From Bacteroidales bacterium (GTDB lineage: Bacteria > Bacteroidota > Bacteroidia > Bacteroidales > F082): a stretch of DNA of 64,000 bases. Below, piece by piece: positions 62,645 through 64,000 of this stretch (its first letter is position 1; the number at the start of each line of letters is the position of its first letter). The notes under the pieces were generated by a model, which saw only the letters and a program-made list of their open reading frames with translations, had not been told where the DNA came from and did not search any database. The stretch lies in NCBI GenBank assembly GCA_017477425.1, contig JAFUVT010000019.1:62001-126000 (forward strand), in the 5' to 3' direction. A program made the translations under genes and the position numbers.

Positions 62645-64000
62645 TCACTTGACTTTATTGACCTTCACCCAGTGTTTATCGGGTGAAAGCGATGTTGAAA
62701 CAATACATTGGCCAACGCCCAGTTTAGGTATTATCAACCGCTGCTCTTTACTGATGCCCATAGATTCGGCAATGGCTTTGCAGTCATCCTCGGCCACCAA
62801 ACGATGGGTTATTTTGGTGTTCGTATTTTTGATAGCATCGGGAATCAGCCTTGTGGGAACTTGGTCAACGAGGAACAAACCTTCACCGTATGCCCTGATT
62901 TCTGACAACATATTGCTGAACATCATAGCAGATTTGTATTGAGGCATTTCGGGATTGTCGCACTTCATCATTACACGGTGGGCTTCCTCAATAATTGTCA
63001 AATGGCGGCAACCGTTGTCGTTGAAGTCAATCTGCCCTGTTTCAGCCTGTGCGGAACGGTATTCATATAGGAATTGAAGTATCAACGCCATAAAGAAACC
63101 CTTATCAACATCATCGCCTACATACGAAAGGTTGATGACGCACGGTTTGCCGAACAATTCTTCCCATGGGGTTGATTTGGTCGTATTAAGCATTTCGCCC
63201 TTCCAGCCTCGTTTCAAGCTGTCGATACGGGTGTTGAAACAGGCTTTCATGTTTCTTTCAATTCGTTCCTCGTAGCCACGGTTTTGTATGACTTTATCCA
63301 CGCTGACACTCATACTGTTTAGAGTTGGTGCTTTGGTCACTCCAAATTCAGGTGTGGTGGTCAACCAGTCTGTCGTCTTGTTCTGATAGATGGTATAAAG
63401 TAAGTCCTCCATCAGTACAGGCAAAATATCATACATCGGGAACGCGGCAGCGAATGTAGATTTCAAACGGTCAATATGGCTAAGCACATTGGGGTCTTGT
63501 TCTTTATTGAGCCATATTATTTCAAATGGATTAAGTTTCAACTCCTTAATGTTCTCAGCCGTCTTACGGGTGCGCTTGTCCTTGTAGTTTTTGCATCCAG
63601 GTACATAAATGGATATTTGATTATTCGGATGTGATTGGTTGTATTCTATTGCCCAATCCACATATTCCGTTTTTGCGGGTTCTATCACCAAGAATGGCAC
63701 TTGTCCTGATAAACTATTGAGTATAGCTTGAACCGTGTTTGTTTTGCCACTTCCATTGATTCCAGATAGTAATGTGTGTTTTGCCAAAGAATCGATGGAT
63801 AGTTTGTATTCCATTTTGGTTTCCGAGCCGCCATACAGCAAGTTACCAAATTGAATAGTCTGCTTATCATTACTAATTATTGGCTTGTTTAAGCTGAACT
63901 CCGGTGAGCTGTCAACCACACTGATACCCGGCACTGATCTCAGCGGGAAATTAATAAGGTAAGAAAGCTCTTTTGTGGTTAGTACACTCTTTAATTCCAT
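62645..64000 (-). CDS. HerA/VirB4-like hexameric ATPase (DUF87), 5' end at the window edge
   Basis: At least 451 residues; the ATG lies on the last three bases of the window, and the protein may start upstream. Walker A is LLSGINGSGKTNTVQAIL (Lys86), Walker B HLTIIEEAHRVM, and an arginine-finger region near RLIPDAIKNTNTKITHRLV. AAFPMYDILPVLMEDLLYTI and NLSYVGDDVDKGFFMALILQFLYEY are typical of HerA-like translocases. The beginning LTTKELSYLINFPLRSVPG fits the central part of longer HerA/DUF87 proteins, so the true N-terminus is likely outside. HerA proteins pump DNA or act with nuclease effectors; here the neighbour is a zincin peptidase. First visible gene of a five-gene operon. Confidence 0.85.
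   Translation of the reverse strand: MELKSVLTTKELSYLINFPLRSVPGISVVDSSPEFSLNKPIISNDKQTIQFGNLLYGGSETKMEYKLSIDSLAKHTLLSGINGSGKTNTVQAILNSLSGQVPFLVIEPAKTEYVDWAIEYNQSHPNNQISIYVPGCKNYKDKRTRKTAENIKELKLNPFEIIWLNKEQDPNVLSHIDRLKSTFAAAFPMYDILPVLMEDLLYTIYQNKTTDWLTTTPEFGVTKAPTLNSMSVSVDKVIQNRGYEERIERNMKACFNTRIDSLKRGWKGEMLNTTKSTPWEELFGKPCVINLSYVGDDVDKGFFMALILQFLYEYRSAQAETGQIDFNDNGCRHLTIIEEAHRVMMKCDNPEMPQYKSAMMFSNMLSEIRAYGEGLFLVDQVPTRLIPDAIKNTNTKITHRLVAEDDCKAIAESMGISKEQRLIIPKLGVGQCIVSTSLSPDKHWVKVNKVK

Overview
The window looks like a chromosomal segment of a Bacteroidales bacterium, probably host- or gut-associated. Evidence: type IX secretion (T9SS) C-terminal sorting domains on four proteins, a gingipain-style cleaved-adhesin giant protein, C10 and C1 secreted cysteine proteases, a DUF5686-type TonB-like outer-membrane protein, and recurrent Bacteroidota promoter elements of the form TAnnTTTG upstream of many genes. 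Ribosome binding sites of the Shine-Dalgarno type are not evident, as is usual in this phylum.

Layout. 1-5.3 kb: end of a GH77 4-alpha-glucanotransferase, then deoC-osmC-like-TSCPD genes, a GH20 hexosaminidase and 5-formyl-THF cyclo-ligase. 5.4-10.6 kb: three co-directional secreted cysteine proteases (one C10 with a T9SS signal, two PepC-like C1). 10.7-18.6 kb: YitT-type membrane protein, a tRNA-Leu and two identical tRNA-Gly genes, mutS, a SpoU methyltransferase, an OmpA-family porin, and the folK-dNK pair. 18.6-25 kb: sppA, asnS, rpoN and a sensor kinase. 25-39.2 kb: a 3078-residue T9SS surface protein, further secreted or lipoproteins and an M1 peptidase. 39.4-40.2 kb: zeta-toxin-like kinase plus a small overlapping gene. 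40.2-44.8 kb: GH29 fucosidase and a LeuRS that carries an in-frame nuclease-like insertion. 44.9-46.8 kb: a DUF3791/DUF3990/DUF3791 toxin-antitoxin-like module, an SGNH hydrolase and a palindrome-rich gap. 46.8-54.1 kb: ruvB, a SPOR protein, 2-hydroxyacid dehydrogenase-ridA, a divIC-like gene, DUF5686, apbE and a pseudouridine synthase.

54.1-64 kb is visibly AT-richer and accessory. It starts with a tyrosine recombinase overlapping an unknown 446-aa gene, followed on the other strand by a PLD/alpha-beta hydrolase pair, a three-gene operon of unknown charged proteins, and a five-gene operon: HerA-like ATPase (cut by the window end), a HESEH zincin peptidase, two small proteins, and a TPR protein ending in two copies of a short helical repeat. 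This last operon is the best candidate for an undescribed (defence or effector) system. The LeuRS with an embedded DUF559-like domain is the most unusual single gene.

Functionally the core genes cover folate (folK, cyclo-ligase), nucleoside salvage (deoC, dNK), DNA repair (mutS, ruvB), translation (asnS, leuS, tRNAs), envelope and cell division (OmpA, DivIC, SppA, DUF5686) and degradation of host glycans and proteins (GH20, GH29, C10, C1, M1). The T9SS-sorted proteins imply a T9SS machinery encoded elsewhere.
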